Shown here one piece after another: positions 46,271 through 57,197 of a stretch of DNA of 64,000 nt. Position numbers and translations under genes: made by a program. Source of the stretch: Acanthosepion esculentum (lineage: Eukaryota; Mollusca; Cephalopoda; Sepiida; Sepiidae); the NCBI GenBank assembly GCA_964036315.1, contig OZ038495.1, positions 27,967,766-28,031,765 on the forward strand, in the 5' to 3' direction. The notes under the pieces were generated by a model that ran no database searches, was not told the origin of the DNA, and worked only from the letters and a program-made list of their open reading frames with translations. Every line of letters begins with the position of its first letter. Positions within the stretch are counted from its first letter, which is position 1.

Positions 46271-47844
46271 ATTTCGGTTATCATTTTTCCCCATCAAAAC
46301 ATAGTGCCCGTGCTTCAAGAATATACATAATATTATAGGTAAGGGTATGTATTAGTCAACCTTCTCAAAATTGTAACAGATGTTGATTTTTTTTACCTTT
46401 ATTTTGCTTTTTCTTTATTTATATTCTTGACATTTGAGTCCCATTTGATCTAATTTAGTGTCCAAATATTGGGGCTCCTAACCAGACTTTTGCTTGGTTT
46501 TAGTGTTTGATTTTAAAGTTGATGTGGATCATGTCCTTCCTCAACAACGTTTCTACTTTTTTCCCTTTTCAACTTCAATCATTGGATTCCAAAGATGCAT
46601 TTTCTATTGTCATTGGGATCAGTCTAGCTGATACAACTTTTCGATAATGAATAATGATAGGTGGGGTTGTCCCTGCTGATTCTAGCACCAGCAACCCTGG
46701 GTATTCAAATAAACCTTAATTTTTATTAGTATCCGAATCAGTATCAACTTATTTTTTAATAATATTCACTGTGCTCTCAACGCGCCTCCGAGTTTGATAT
46801 TTGAAAACGTTAGAATGAAAATCCATTCGATTTGACATCACATGAATATACAGACAACGTAATCGTATTCGACGAACTGTCTTGAGTTTTCTTACAACTA
46901 GAAGTGTTTTCCAATCATGTCGAAATTTTATTCTTTCGAACAGATTGACCCAAAACTACCGCCTTATATATGGAAATAGTTTCGGTGTTACGAACATTGG
47001 GAATATAAATTAAATAGTGTTTATGTCGGGGTTTTGGGTGTAACAAGTCGACTGAACGGACGAGGCCGCTCAGTACGACTGCCTAGCCAAAATATGACCA
47101 AAGTGCAACTTTGAAGTTCACATTTCCACCCAATATTTAGGACTATGGTTTATTCAGCAACCAGGATCAGCTGGCTCATTTTTAATGTGTTTACCCTCTG
47201 TTCAGTCTGTATTCTAGGCCCCAACAAGTAGCACGTGTATCTTGAACTGTTCCCTGTGTTCAAATGGTTACGAGCACTATCCTTCTTTTTAACTGTTATT
47301 ACTAAATATGCAACATGACCTCCTTCTTTATCAATCATGGGATTCCATATGTAGGATAGTAAAGCAAGGTTGTTCAGACTATGCGTTCAGATTGGTCTTT
47401 AAGGTAATCTGATTGTCATGTTGCAGAAACACATCACTCATCTTCAGATGTATACAAGCTCGAATGAGCCTTTCTCTGAGGTTTTTAATGTGCTCATATA
47501 GGAATAAGAATTGATAGTGCCCATTTCTGCTCCCAAAATAGATTCTTGTAGATTATACTACATTTAAATGTCTATCTATTTGTTTCCGTGTGGCTCCACA
47601 GATCTCACTGGCTTGTAGTGAATTCAGAGCGAATCTTTTGTGATTAAACCGCTTAGGAAGATACGAGCCATGCTTTGACGAACAGGAAGATATTTGACAG
47701 CAACCCCTCTTTCTAATCCTTAGAGTCGGCATTTTGGAAAGTCAGTTTGCACAGGCGTTCAGCCATAAACTACAAACCCCTACCAAGCCTTTCACTTGTA
47801 GGATCCCAGGGAGTTTTGCAGTAGTGATTCTTTTATACCTGTCT
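46271..47844. other. Unassigned intergenic DNA
   Basis: No recognised gene. The minus-strand frame at 47150-47338 shows no motif. Composition is somewhat less AT-rich than average, so an undetected old element is possible. Confidence 0.45.
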
Positions 47845-48270
47845 ATATTTCTGAGATGAGGTATTGTAATTATTTATATTGTACGGACTGTTGTTCACCT
47901 TGTTGCTATACTCACGACGTTTCTGCTGTTGTACGCCACGGCCTTCTTCAAGTGATTGGAAATTCTTAAGGACACATGGCCCAGTGGATAAAAGCGTTGG
48001 TTGAATCCAGTAACTTGACCCAAAGAATTGTGAGTTCAATACCTGGCTAAGCTAAGGTGAACAAAAACTTGTAGTGTTGAGTTAAATTGAGATAACTGAT
48101 ACTGGGACATATGGAAGAATATGGCTCGTTCAACTAGAACAATCTTCCCCGGTGGACAGAATAAAGGGTTCAGTTCGAAATTCAAATCACCTGAAGAATG
48201 GCAGAGCGTACAATGGTCGAAACGCCGTGAATATGGCAATAAAGATGAGGACAATAGTCCGAACAAAGTA
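47845..48270. mobile_element. Foldback SINE, short left arm, long right arm
   Basis: The left arm (CTGAGATGAGGTATTGTAAT to TTCAAGTGATTGGAAATTC) is cut short and joins directly to the right-arm head TTAAGGACACATGGCCCAGT. The right arm has A box TGGCCCAGTGG, B box GAGTTCAATACC, body AACTAGAACAATCTTCCCCG, CACCTGAAGAATGGCAGAGC, and end GAGGACAATAGTCCGAACA. The A-to-B spacing and TTAAGG junction are well preserved. Confidence 0.88.
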
Positions 48271-48284
48271 AAAAAGTAAATAGT

Positions 48285-48745
48285 GATTCTTCTATTTACA
48301 TTATTCGGACTATTGTCCTCATCTTTGTTGCCATATTTATCACAACGTTTCGGCCATTGTACGCTCTGGCTTTCAAGTGGTTGGAATGTCGTACTGAACA
48401 CTTAATTTCGTTCACTGGGATAGACTGTTCTAGTTCCACGTGCCATGTCTAATGGATGTCAGTTATCTCCTGTGAATTCCCCTCTCGAAGTTCTCCATTG
48501 CCTTAACCGGTTATTGAACTCACACACTTTGGGTCCTGTCACTGGATCTAACTAACGCCTTTATCCACTCTGCCATGTGTCTTTGAGGAAATCTGTGAAT
48601 AAATTTTACCAGAGCTCATATTGCAATTTTCCAACCGCCTGGAGAAGTCCAGAGCGTACAATGGGCGAAACGTGATAAATATGGCAACAAAGATTCGGAT
48701 AATAGTCCGAATTCTCAGAAATATAGACAGTGATTCTTCTATTAG
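48285..48745. mobile_element. Foldback SINE, long left arm, short right arm
   Basis: The left arm at 48290-48585 is near full length (minus-strand SINE, head ending GCCATGTGTCTTTGAGGA). The spacer ACCAGAGCTCATATTGCAAT matches the 16321-16494 spacer. The right arm at 48632-48735 keeps only the 3' body (GGAGAAGTCCAGAGCGTACA, AACAAAGATTCGGATAATAG). It is the mirror image of its neighbour at 47845-48270. Confidence 0.87.
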
Positions 48746-48945
48746 CTTTAATGAGAATTAAAAATGTTTGTCCTTATTTACAGCGGTACCTGAACTGACA
48801 CTGCACGATCTGTCACTAATCAACCATTCTCCGTTCCCACTAGAAATGCCATTAATTTCACCGATTCGTTTACTTACTCTGCCTGCATGAAGTAATGTTT
48901 CCATGAACATTCACCAATGTCCTGTCAATAGATATTTTTCTTCTT

Positions 48946-49322
48946 CCAAAATCAAATTGTCCTAGGTATGATGATAAACTACATCTGACAGCAACACCTT
49001 TGGAAGGTTTTGAGGAGCGTGAAACCATCTCTTAATTGCTGGTGTTCCTACGTCAACCCTGATCCGGGGTGGCAGCACCTGTCAGGGTCCCATATATAGG
49101 TAAATAGTTAACCTCGCAAAAGGGGTCAAAACACTATGAAAGTATAAAAATAGGTTTGCAATACTTTTGGGATTTTTTTACCAGCAATACATCTTTGGAA
49201 AAAATATTACCAGGCAATATATTTTTGAAAATAAAAATATTACAGCAATAAAATTCTTGTCGGCTCTAAATAATCCACTGAGGTTGATATGCAGTAAAAC
49301 AAAGCAAACCAACCAAAATCAA
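48946..49322 (+). mobile_element. VNTR retroposon, copy 3 (10-bp TSD)
   Basis: CCAAAATCAA occurs at 48946-48955 and 49313-49322. The head is GTCCTAGGTATGATGATAAA, GTTTTGAGGAGCGTGAAACC, GCTGGTGTTCCTACGTCAAC and ATCCGGGGTGGCAGCACCTG. The internal array is only about three units (TTACCAGCAATACATCTTTG type). The tail is CTTGTCGGCTCTAAATAATC, GAGGTTGATATGCAGTAAAA, CAAAGCAAACCAA. It is the shortest copy, 357 bp between duplications. Confidence 0.92.
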
Positions 49323-50232
49323 CAATTCTAGGACAGCTGTTCTCTTTCATCGTGTGCCCAGAATGACAGTTTGAAGAGGATTATGTGTAGAAAAAAGTAC
49401 CCCAAAACTCATTTCTCTCAGCTTTCCTATTCTTTATGGGTTTGCTAATAAAATAGTAGTTGTAATATTTTTTAAATAAAATTAAAACAGTCATTACTTT
49501 TTACCTACATGTAAACACGCACACAAATGTGTTACGCCTGACAGAAATTATGTAATTACTAAAAAATTAATTAAACACCGAGCATTTTAGTTTCTTGAAA
49601 TGTATATCAAATTAAGTTTAATTAAATTAACTAAAATAATTAAATTTAATTTTTAATTAACTAAATTAATTTCATATCTCTCCAAATCTAGATGAGGAAA
49701 ATTACAAAATTATTCAACGTAGAGGAAAAATTATGAAATTAACAATATAAACTTCCAATTAATATCTTGCTGCACCTGCACGAACTTTTACGATGACCTG
49801 AATTATTGGCGGCATCGATTTCACTAATGGCACCTAATATTTTCCATCACGATCACGTATCCCGTAACACGTGGGGTATCGTATGTACTGTAGCCGTGAA
49901 TGTGCCTTGGGCAGAATCACCTGACGAAGCCCATATTTTACCTAGAACCGCCACCAAGTTTTGCATTAAGCTACTTCCAACATGAATATCATCTGACATA
50001 TTGATTTCGTAGGATGTGACTTTTTAAATAAGTTTTCATTTGGATTGATATTCGGTCAGTTTAGTCACCATGTTATTTGTTTTTCTAGAAAAACACGTGA
50101 ATATTTCTGGTTTTGTAGCAATGTGCAATATCCTAAACAAAAAAATGATTAGTTCTACCTTCAATATTTGGAATGAGAAAAGTGGACAAACTTTTAACGG
50201 TGACCTGTGCATTAACTTTTGAGGTAGTTATT
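49323..50232. other. Unassigned AT-rich intergenic DNA
   Basis: No gene recognised. AATTAAATTAA-type low-complexity sequence lies around 49610-49680. Confidence 0.5.
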
Positions 50233-50356
50233 TTCTAAGCGTAGCTTAGATGTGACACAAGGCCGAAAGTATGAATCACCTAGTGAGGATCGAACTCACT
50301 TTTCAGTCGTAACTGATCTAGCAAGACAAGCTTACTAACCATTACACCACGCCGAG
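50233..50356 (-). mobile_element. tRNA-derived SINE, split by retroposon
   Basis: Minus strand: CTCGGCGTGGTGTAATGGTT (A box TGGTGTAATGG), AGTAAGCTTGTCTTGCTAGA, GTGAGTTCGATCCTCACTAG (B box GTTCGATCC), GGCCTTGTGTCACATCTAAG. This is the best-preserved copy of the second SINE family. The VNTR retroposon landed at its 5' end, duplicating ACCACGCCGAGT. Confidence 0.88.
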
Positions 50357-51625
50357 TAAGACGATAAACTACGTCCAACAGCAAGGCCACTGATCAGGAG
50401 GCTTTGAGGAGCGTGGATCCTCCTCTTAACTGCTGGTGTTCCCAGCTATGGGCAAATAGTTAACTCAGAAACTGAGGTAAAAGGCATAATAAATGTGTAA
50501 AAATAGGTTTTCATACCAGAAATACTTTGTAAAAAATATTACCAGAAATAAATTTTTGAAGAAAAAAATATTACCAGCAATATGTTTAAAAAAAAAAACT
50601 ATTACCAGAAATATGTTTTTAAAGAAAAAACTATTACCAGCAATATGTTTTTAAAGAAAAAAACTATTACCAGCAATATGTTTTTAAAGAAAAAAACTAT
50701 TACCAGCAATATGTTTTTAAAGAAAAAACTATTACCAGCAATATGTTTTTTAAGAAAAAAACTATTACCAGCAATATGTTTTTAAGAAAAAAACTATTAC
50801 CAGCAATATGTTTTTTAAGAAAAAAACTATTACCAGCAATATGTTTTTTAAGAAAAAAACTATTACCAGCAATATGTTTTTTAAGAAAAAAACTATTACC
50901 AGCAATATGTTTTTTAAGAAAAATTTTGTTACCAGCAATATGTTTTTTAAGAAAAAAACTATTACCAGCAATATGTTTTTAAAGAAAAACTATTACCAGC
51001 AATATGTTTTTAAAGAAAAAAACTATTACCAGCAATATGTTTTTAAAGAAAAAAACTATTACCAGCAATATGTTTTTAAAGAAAAAAACTATTACCAGCA
51101 ATATGTTTTTTAAGAAAAAAACTATTACCAGCAATATGTTTTTTAAGAAAAAAACTATTACCAGCAATATGTTTTTTAAGAAAAAAACTATTACCAGCAA
51201 TATGTTTTTTAAGAAAAAAACTATTACCAGCAATATGTTTTTTAAGAAAAAAACTATTACCAGCAATATGTTTTTTAAGAAAAAAACTATTACCAGCAAT
51301 ATGTTTTTTAAGAAAAAACTATTACCAGCAATGTGTTTTTTAAGAAAAAAACTATTACCAGCAATATGTTTTTTAAGAAAAAAACTATTACCAGCAATAT
51401 GTTTTTAAAGAAAAAACTATTACCAGCAATATGTTTTTTAAGAAAAAAACTATTACCAGCAATATGTTTTTGAAAAAATATTACCAACTATACATTTTTG
51501 AGGAAAAAAATACTAACAGAAATAGATTTTTTAATAAAACAAAATATAACCAGAAAAAAAAGGTTGTCGGGATTAAATGACCCATTGAGGTCATATACCG
51601 TAAAACAAACCAAACCACGCCGAGT
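50346..51625 (+). mobile_element. VNTR retroposon, copy 4 (12-bp TSD, ~29-unit array)
   Basis: ACCACGCCGAGT occurs at 50346-50357 and 51614-51625. The head is slightly shorter than in other copies (starts AAGACGATAAACTACGTCC) and lacks part of the CCACCCTGACCC block. The array (about 50520-51480) repeats ATTACCAGCAATATG plus TTTTTTAAGAAAAAAACT, mostly every 33 bp, for about 29 units. The tail is GGTTGTCGGGATTAAATGAC, CCATTGAGGTCATATACCGT, AAAACAAACCAA. The array opens reading frames on both strands (MFFKKKTITSN and LVIVFFLKNIL repeats) only because 33 is divisible by three. Confidence 0.95.
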
Positions 51626-51699
51626 TGCCCTTGAAGTTATAATTATAATGTTTACTGGCACTTTACCTGATATGCACACGTTTACTTATCTCTCAGTTG

Positions 51700-51960
51700 C
51701 ATCTCTGTTTTTAAGCAGAGTGCGCTCAGGGGCTTCTCTGTCAAAGGATAGAGGGGTAACTGAGAAATCTATACTGAGAGTTGCCCAGCCCTGGGGAACA
51801 GCTGCCCGTGGCCGCGCCCTTCCATTACACCAGATGGATCTATCGGTGCTCGCACCGAGGCCAGCGCAACCGACGGTTGCGGAGGCTGGGGGGAATTTTT
51901 GTTCCTGTCCCGGGTGTACGCGCTCGGGTCCCCACCTAAAAATAAACATTGTATCACATC
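51700..51960. other. GC-rich islet of unknown origin
   Basis: About 260 bp much richer in G+C than the surroundings, with GCAACCGACGGTTGCGGAGG (a hairpin CAACCG/CGGTTG), GGTGCTCGCACCGAGG, and open frames on both strands. No protein or RNA family was recognised. It starts about 75 bp downstream of the VNTR retroposon. Confidence 0.4.
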
Positions 51961-52863
51961 TCGTCCTTGGGGGGGATTTAGTAAATACCGCACACCTGTT
52001 ATAAGCGATTTGGTATATTTGCTTATTTTTCAGACAGCCATTTCGGTTTCTGCATTTTCTGTTTCGAAAGTATTTTCATTTTATTTTTCTGTTCTCACGC
52101 TTTGATATGGTTAATTTCTGCTTTTCTTTTATAATTTTCCTCCTTTATAATTTGTCTCTATCTTAATGCAACTGACTGGAGACAACCATCATCTTTTGAT
52201 ACACTGTTGTATTTGCTTCTCGATTGATTTCTTTTGTAATCATTTCCATTATTTCAACTCAGAAATACGCTTCCTTTCAATTAGCCAAATGTAACAGCTC
52301 AATAAGATTTAAAATATCTCTTAATTGCCAACTAACGTGCATGTTTATAATTCTACGACTATTTCAACGTGATTTCATATTTTTCCACAGTATTACAGGC
52401 TTCCATTTTCCCCCTCTTTTAACGTTATGTAGAAAGATGTGCCATTAATTTAATCAATTTAATCTAATTAGCCCGATGCAGGTTTCACCAATTCAGAATG
52501 TTCATATTTTTTGTTTTGTTTTGTTTATTTGCTGCACAATGATAAACATTGCCAAAGTGAGATGATTTTCAAATTTTTGCCAGGAAATATATATGATCAC
52601 GTATGGAAACACACACACACACAGACACACACGTCATTTATAGGCTAAGAAAGATGACTATATTGATAATTTTCATTTTCATTCGGACTTTAAATCTGCT
52701 CTTGTAAGATTTGTGTTAGTTGTAATGTTACTTCGGATTTGAAGCCTTATTTGATACCAGTCAGCATTTGATAAAGGATTTGTTGGTGGCATGGCTGTTT
52801 TTGAAGCAATGTTTGAAATTATTTATACGTATAAAACAGATTTTTATGCACAAACATACATAT
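51961..52863. other. Unassigned AT-rich intergenic DNA
   Basis: No gene recognised. Confidence 0.5.
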
Positions 52864-53433
52864 GTATTTATAAATGTAAAAGACAATAGGAATGCTGTAA
52901 TAGTAGCCGACCCGTTTCTTCTAATGTGGACTTTTTCAAGGCAAAAAACGAAATGAATTTATTAAACAAAGTAACTAATAATAACAAAACAAAATGTCTT
53001 TAGCAACAGGAAGAATTTAGAGAACGCTATTTTTATACTGTTAGCTGAAAATTACGTCAAGTACCGCCATTGAATATTATCCAAATATTAATCTAGGCCC
53101 ACCTTTTTCCCTATTTCATCTTTCTTAACAGAATTACTATTCTCCCAAGCAAACGTACACAACAGTATCGTGAAATAAAAAGAAAATGTTTGAATCCGTC
53201 AACACAATAAAAACAATATCTCCACACGTGACAGTACTTGACGTAATTTTCAGTTTACAGTATGGAAATAGCATTCTCTTAATTCTTCCAGTTGCTAAGG
53301 CATTTTGTTTTGTTATTATTAGTTACTTTGTTTAATAAATTAATTTCGTTTTTTTGCCTTGAAAAAGTCCACATAAAACGAAACGCGTCGGCTACTATTA
53401 CAGTTTTCCCATTGTCTTTTACATTTATAAATA
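52864..53433. mobile_element. Large foldback element, ~200-bp arms
   Basis: The left arm at 52864-53066 and right arm at 53230-53433 are inverted copies with few differences: ATTTATAAATGTAAAAGACA, TGTGGACTTTTTCAAGGCAA, GTAACTAATAATAACAAAAC and GAAAATTACGTCAAGTAC. A ~163-bp unique loop separates them. Both arms translate to FINVKDN..VIVAD and MWTFSRQK, but this reflects the duplication rather than a recognised protein. Each arm carries a hammerhead-like core. Confidence 0.88.
53356..53395 (+). ncRNA. Decayed hammerhead-like motif (right arm)
   Basis: GCC, UUGAAAA(A), GUCC, ACAUAAAAC, GAAA, CGCGUC, GGC in order. The GCC/GGC pair can form stem I, ACG/CGU can form stem III with GUC before stem I. 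Stem II is broken because GUCC lacks GGAC. The opposite arm has the same motif at 52903-52942 on the minus strand. It is probably an inactive relic. Confidence 0.35.
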
Positions 53434-53615
53434 TTGTCTTTTTTCTACAGGTTAAATCTAAGAAGTTTTTCATACATATGTATGTGAATTCGTGTGGATA
53501 GACAGATGTACTGCATGGAATGTGCACTTATAACGAATTTGGAGTGATGTGCGCCTATACTGAAATGGGGGAATATATATTAACCGTGTGAAATAATTTT
53601 GTCCATATTTTTTAA

Positions 53616-53618
<3 letters not shown>

Positions 53619-53679
<61 letters not shown>
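53619..53679 (+). repeat. (TA)n microsatellite
   Basis: About 29 TA units. Confidence 0.97.
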
Positions 53680-53681
<2 letters not shown>

Positions 53682-53848
53682 GAAGTCACTATACAGTTAC
53701 TTACAATAACAAGTAAGACAAAACAATTTATTAGTAAAATGGTCCTGGTTAATAACAATAAAATGTCATGGTAAACAATAGTAAATTAATTACTGATACT
53801 GTTCGAAATGCAAACCACCTGCTTCAATGTTTGTTTTTTTATTATAAG

Positions 53849-53850
<2 letters not shown>

Positions 53851-53941
<91 letters not shown>
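53851..53941 (+). repeat. (TA)n-(GT)n microsatellite
   Basis: About 37 TA units followed by eight GT units. Confidence 0.97.
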
Positions 53942-54681
53942 TATACCAGTGTGCAAATAAAAACTGTAGGCCTACTTAGAAATGCATTCGTGTTTCTAAG
54001 AAAACGCAGTCGAACATGGAAACGCAATATTTAGCAATATTTGCATAGTTATTTTTTTTATATTGTTATCGATTATTCATTAATCCATTCTTCTACATAT
54101 CTTTTACTTTTCCGCTGAGATTTTTTGCAAATAAACATTTGATTGCATATCGAAAAAAGTTAAATTCTTTATTTTCTTTTTCTTTAATGCAATCGTTTTT
54201 CTCCTGTGCTGTGGTCTATCATTCTAATGGTGTCGATATGTATTTTTCTTTTCTTAAGGAAAAAAAAAAGGTATGCCACTAACTTGGTTTTGTGTTTAAG
54301 CAGCATATATTCTTGTTGGTGAAAATATTTATCTCGCTGGAAGAATTGTGGGTTGAGTTGCCTAGAAATGTTTTATTCATTTTTGAACTGCTTGTAAACG
54401 ATTTCTACAGAAAGAGATATTGTTTATCGATAAATTATTCATATCGTGCAGTTCGTATATGACAAGGTATTTTTCTAAAATTTCATATTAGGATGTCTGT
54501 AAGCAAGGTTAAATGCATTTCCGAATTTTTATGCATGCATGCATGTTTTATCAATGTATTTAAAAAAATATATTGATCTTGACTTCATCCGCAACAAGGA
54601 TCGAACTTGCTATCTGATTTTTTTAACTTTTTATTTTACCAGATATGTTTATTAAGTACTACACCCTGATAAAATTCCGTA

Positions 54682-54712
<31 letters not shown>

Positions 54713-56281
54713 TGTGTGTGCGTGTGTGTCTAGAGCATTAAATTTATAATTGTGGTGTTTGATATGTTCCGGAACAAGAATTTGTAGCATTTTTAAGCGA
54801 ATTTCAAAAACCAATGTACTTATAATCGACCACACATGTGCCATTTTGTTCCATTGTCCTTGACTCTCTTTGAGACAACTTCCTGATTCCATCCTCCCAG
54901 AACTTGGCGTTTTTTTTTGTTTTTTTTATCAGGTGATGAACTGGTTTATGTAGATTTTACAGGTTTCTAGGAAAATAAAATAAAGTTCTTCCGATTAAAA
55001 TAAATTTACAAGAAACGAAATAAACGGTATTGCGAAGGTGAAATGTCGGGTAAGTAGGAGGAGTGAGTAAGACATCCCACCTCGGCTGTATCAAATTCTG
55101 CCGGGACGGCAAAGAGACGTTAGGTCTGGTTTTGTTCTGATCGAAGGTGACATTATTGCGAATAGATAATTCCGGACGCTTTACAGAATATATCTGATTT
55201 CGACATCTGATTTTTCGAAGGGTGCTCGTAATACAGTGCTATTTTAAACCCACAAGTTACACAACATCGCCTCCAAAAGCAGGCATGCCACTTCGGGAAA
55301 AGTTCAGCTCTTTTTTCCCTTAATTCTTTTTTTCCTTTTTGCATTTTTGAGCCGAGAATCACAGATAGAAATGAGGTCAATTAATTTCTTTCTGTTGAAC
55401 AATGAGGAACCCTTGCATGGGAGAGATTAACGAACCTAAATATTTTCAAATAGTTTACAAATTTCAAATTATGTGGAGTCTCTCTGCGATGTCTGGCTAC
55501 ACGTGATTTTTATCATTTTTAATCAGCCTTTCACTTTGAACGCTGTCAACGACTGCAGGCCTGTCGAAACATTCTTGATATTCTAGATCAAAATAACCCT
55601 TCTAAACCAAACGAACTGCGTACGAACAGTACTTTGACACCGTGTTCATAAATAACACACAGCTATTTTTACTGTTCATACGTTTTTGTTCCATTTCTAG
55701 AAATAAGAACATAAAATGCATCTAGTTTTCCTTCAATTTCCACTTTAGCCTAAAATCATTTGAAATTCGCAATTTAAACACGAATCGCATATATACAGTA
55801 CAGTGTGTGTGTGTGTCCAAGCAACTCCTCTCACTGGTCCGATTTCAATGATTCATAGCTCATTCAAAAACCCTAGAACATTTAGGTACAGGGAACAATT
55901 TCCGTTACAATTTTCGTACCCTTCCTTGGAGTAATGTCCATCGCAGACAATAGCCGAAGGACAACTAAGACATTTGAGACAGTATTGTCTGGGCATGATA
56001 AAAATCTGATGCAATCACAGATGATGCAATATTTTTCAAGGCCAACCAAATATCATCATATACCACGGAAATAGATTCATATTACTGCACACCACAACAA
56101 ATGACCTAATGTGATGAAAAAAATAGAAATCGATTACATTCTGTCACTCCACTGGTTCTAAAATTGACCGTATGACGAAAGAAAGGAAACTAAAGCAATT
56201 GTTTCAATTAATTTGTATAAGGGTGTATGTTCCAAAACAGTATCCCAACTTAGCCTCAATCTTTCCACGTTGAGACTTTAC

Positions 56282-56283
<2 letters not shown>
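53942..56283. other. Unassigned intergenic DNA with a GT run
   Basis: No gene recognised in 2.3 kb. (GT)n at 54680-54733. A poorly preserved minus-strand tRNA-SINE may lie at 54583-54670 (GATCGAACTTGC complement, then a stretched A-box region). TGTCGAAAC at about 55562 is discussed among rejected items. Confidence 0.45.

Positions 56284-56355
<72 letters not shown>
56284..56355 (+). repeat. (TA)n microsatellite
   Basis: About 35 TA units. Confidence 0.97.
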
Positions 56356-56357
<2 letters not shown>

Positions 56358-56486
56358 AAAATAAAAAAGTAATCATACAGATAGAAGCTTATTCTTTTTT
56401 ATCTATTTTTTTTACTTCTTTTTCACATGGATTTAATTTCTTTTGCAGATTAAAAAAAAACTTTGAGAGTTTTGGCGATTAACAAA

Positions 56487-57197
56487 GATGGCCGACCAAG
56501 AAGCATGCTCCAGGATTGAACAGCGGTCAGTTATCAAGTTTTTGGTTGCTGAAGGGTGCAAACCAGTTGAAATTCATAGGAGAATGTCAACTGTGTATGG
56601 TGCCACATGTTTCATCCAAAAAATGTCTACAAGTGGGCTAAATTGTTTAAAGAAGGACGGAGCAGTGTTGAGGATGAAGACAGGCCTGGGAGGCCTACAG
56701 AAGTGAGGTCTCCTGAGGTGATCGAATCAGTTAATGACCTCATTCAGTCTGACAGAAGGGTGAGAGTGGATGACATTCCAAGGACTTTGAGCTTATCTGT
56801 TGGGACAGCACACAAGGTCAGCTGACGGTGGGTGCCAAAGATGCTTACTGCAGAGCACAAACAGCACAGCAACACAAACGGTGCAGACCATCAACGAGCT
56901 GGGCTGGGAACTGCTCCCTCATCTCCCTTGCATCCCAGACCTTGCCCCTTCAGACCTTCATCTGTTTGATCCCTTGAAAGCGTTCACGAGAGGCACGAAG
57001 TTTAAAAGTGACGATGAAGTCAAAGGTGTTGTGAGCGACTGGCTGAGACATCAGTCCAAAGATTTTTACGATGAGGGAATACGAAAGCTTGTGCACAGAC
57101 AGGAAAAGTGTGTGACAGTGCTGGGAGACTACTTCTATCTATATTAGAAGTCCTTATACAAAAAAAAATCACCTTATTTATTGAATGACCCTCGTAA
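56487..57197 (+). pseudogene. Mariner transposase, internally deleted
   Basis: The start at 56488 gives MADQEACSRIEQRSVIKFLV and AEGCKPVEIHRRMSTVYG. After a one-base frameshift near 56610 it gives VYKWAKLFKEGRSSVEDEDR, PGRPTEV and DDIPRTLSLSVGTAHK. These are the two helix-turn-helix units of a mariner transposase. The catalytic ITGDE and second-Asp region is deleted (junction at about 56825-56885). The C-terminus resumes with INELGWELLPHLPCIPDLAP, SDLHLF (third Asp), WLRHQSKDFYDEGIRKLVHR and KCVTVLGDY, stop at about 57147. The 3' TIR is ATTGAATGACCCTCGT (about 57179-57195); the 5' TIR was not found. Resembles the SETMAR-type mariner subgroup by motif. Confidence 0.9.

Noticed and set aside
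55535..55600. Possible hammerhead remnant (CTGTCAACGA ... GTCGAAAC)
   Set aside because: No CUGANGA and no stem I pairing; only the GAAAC box fits.
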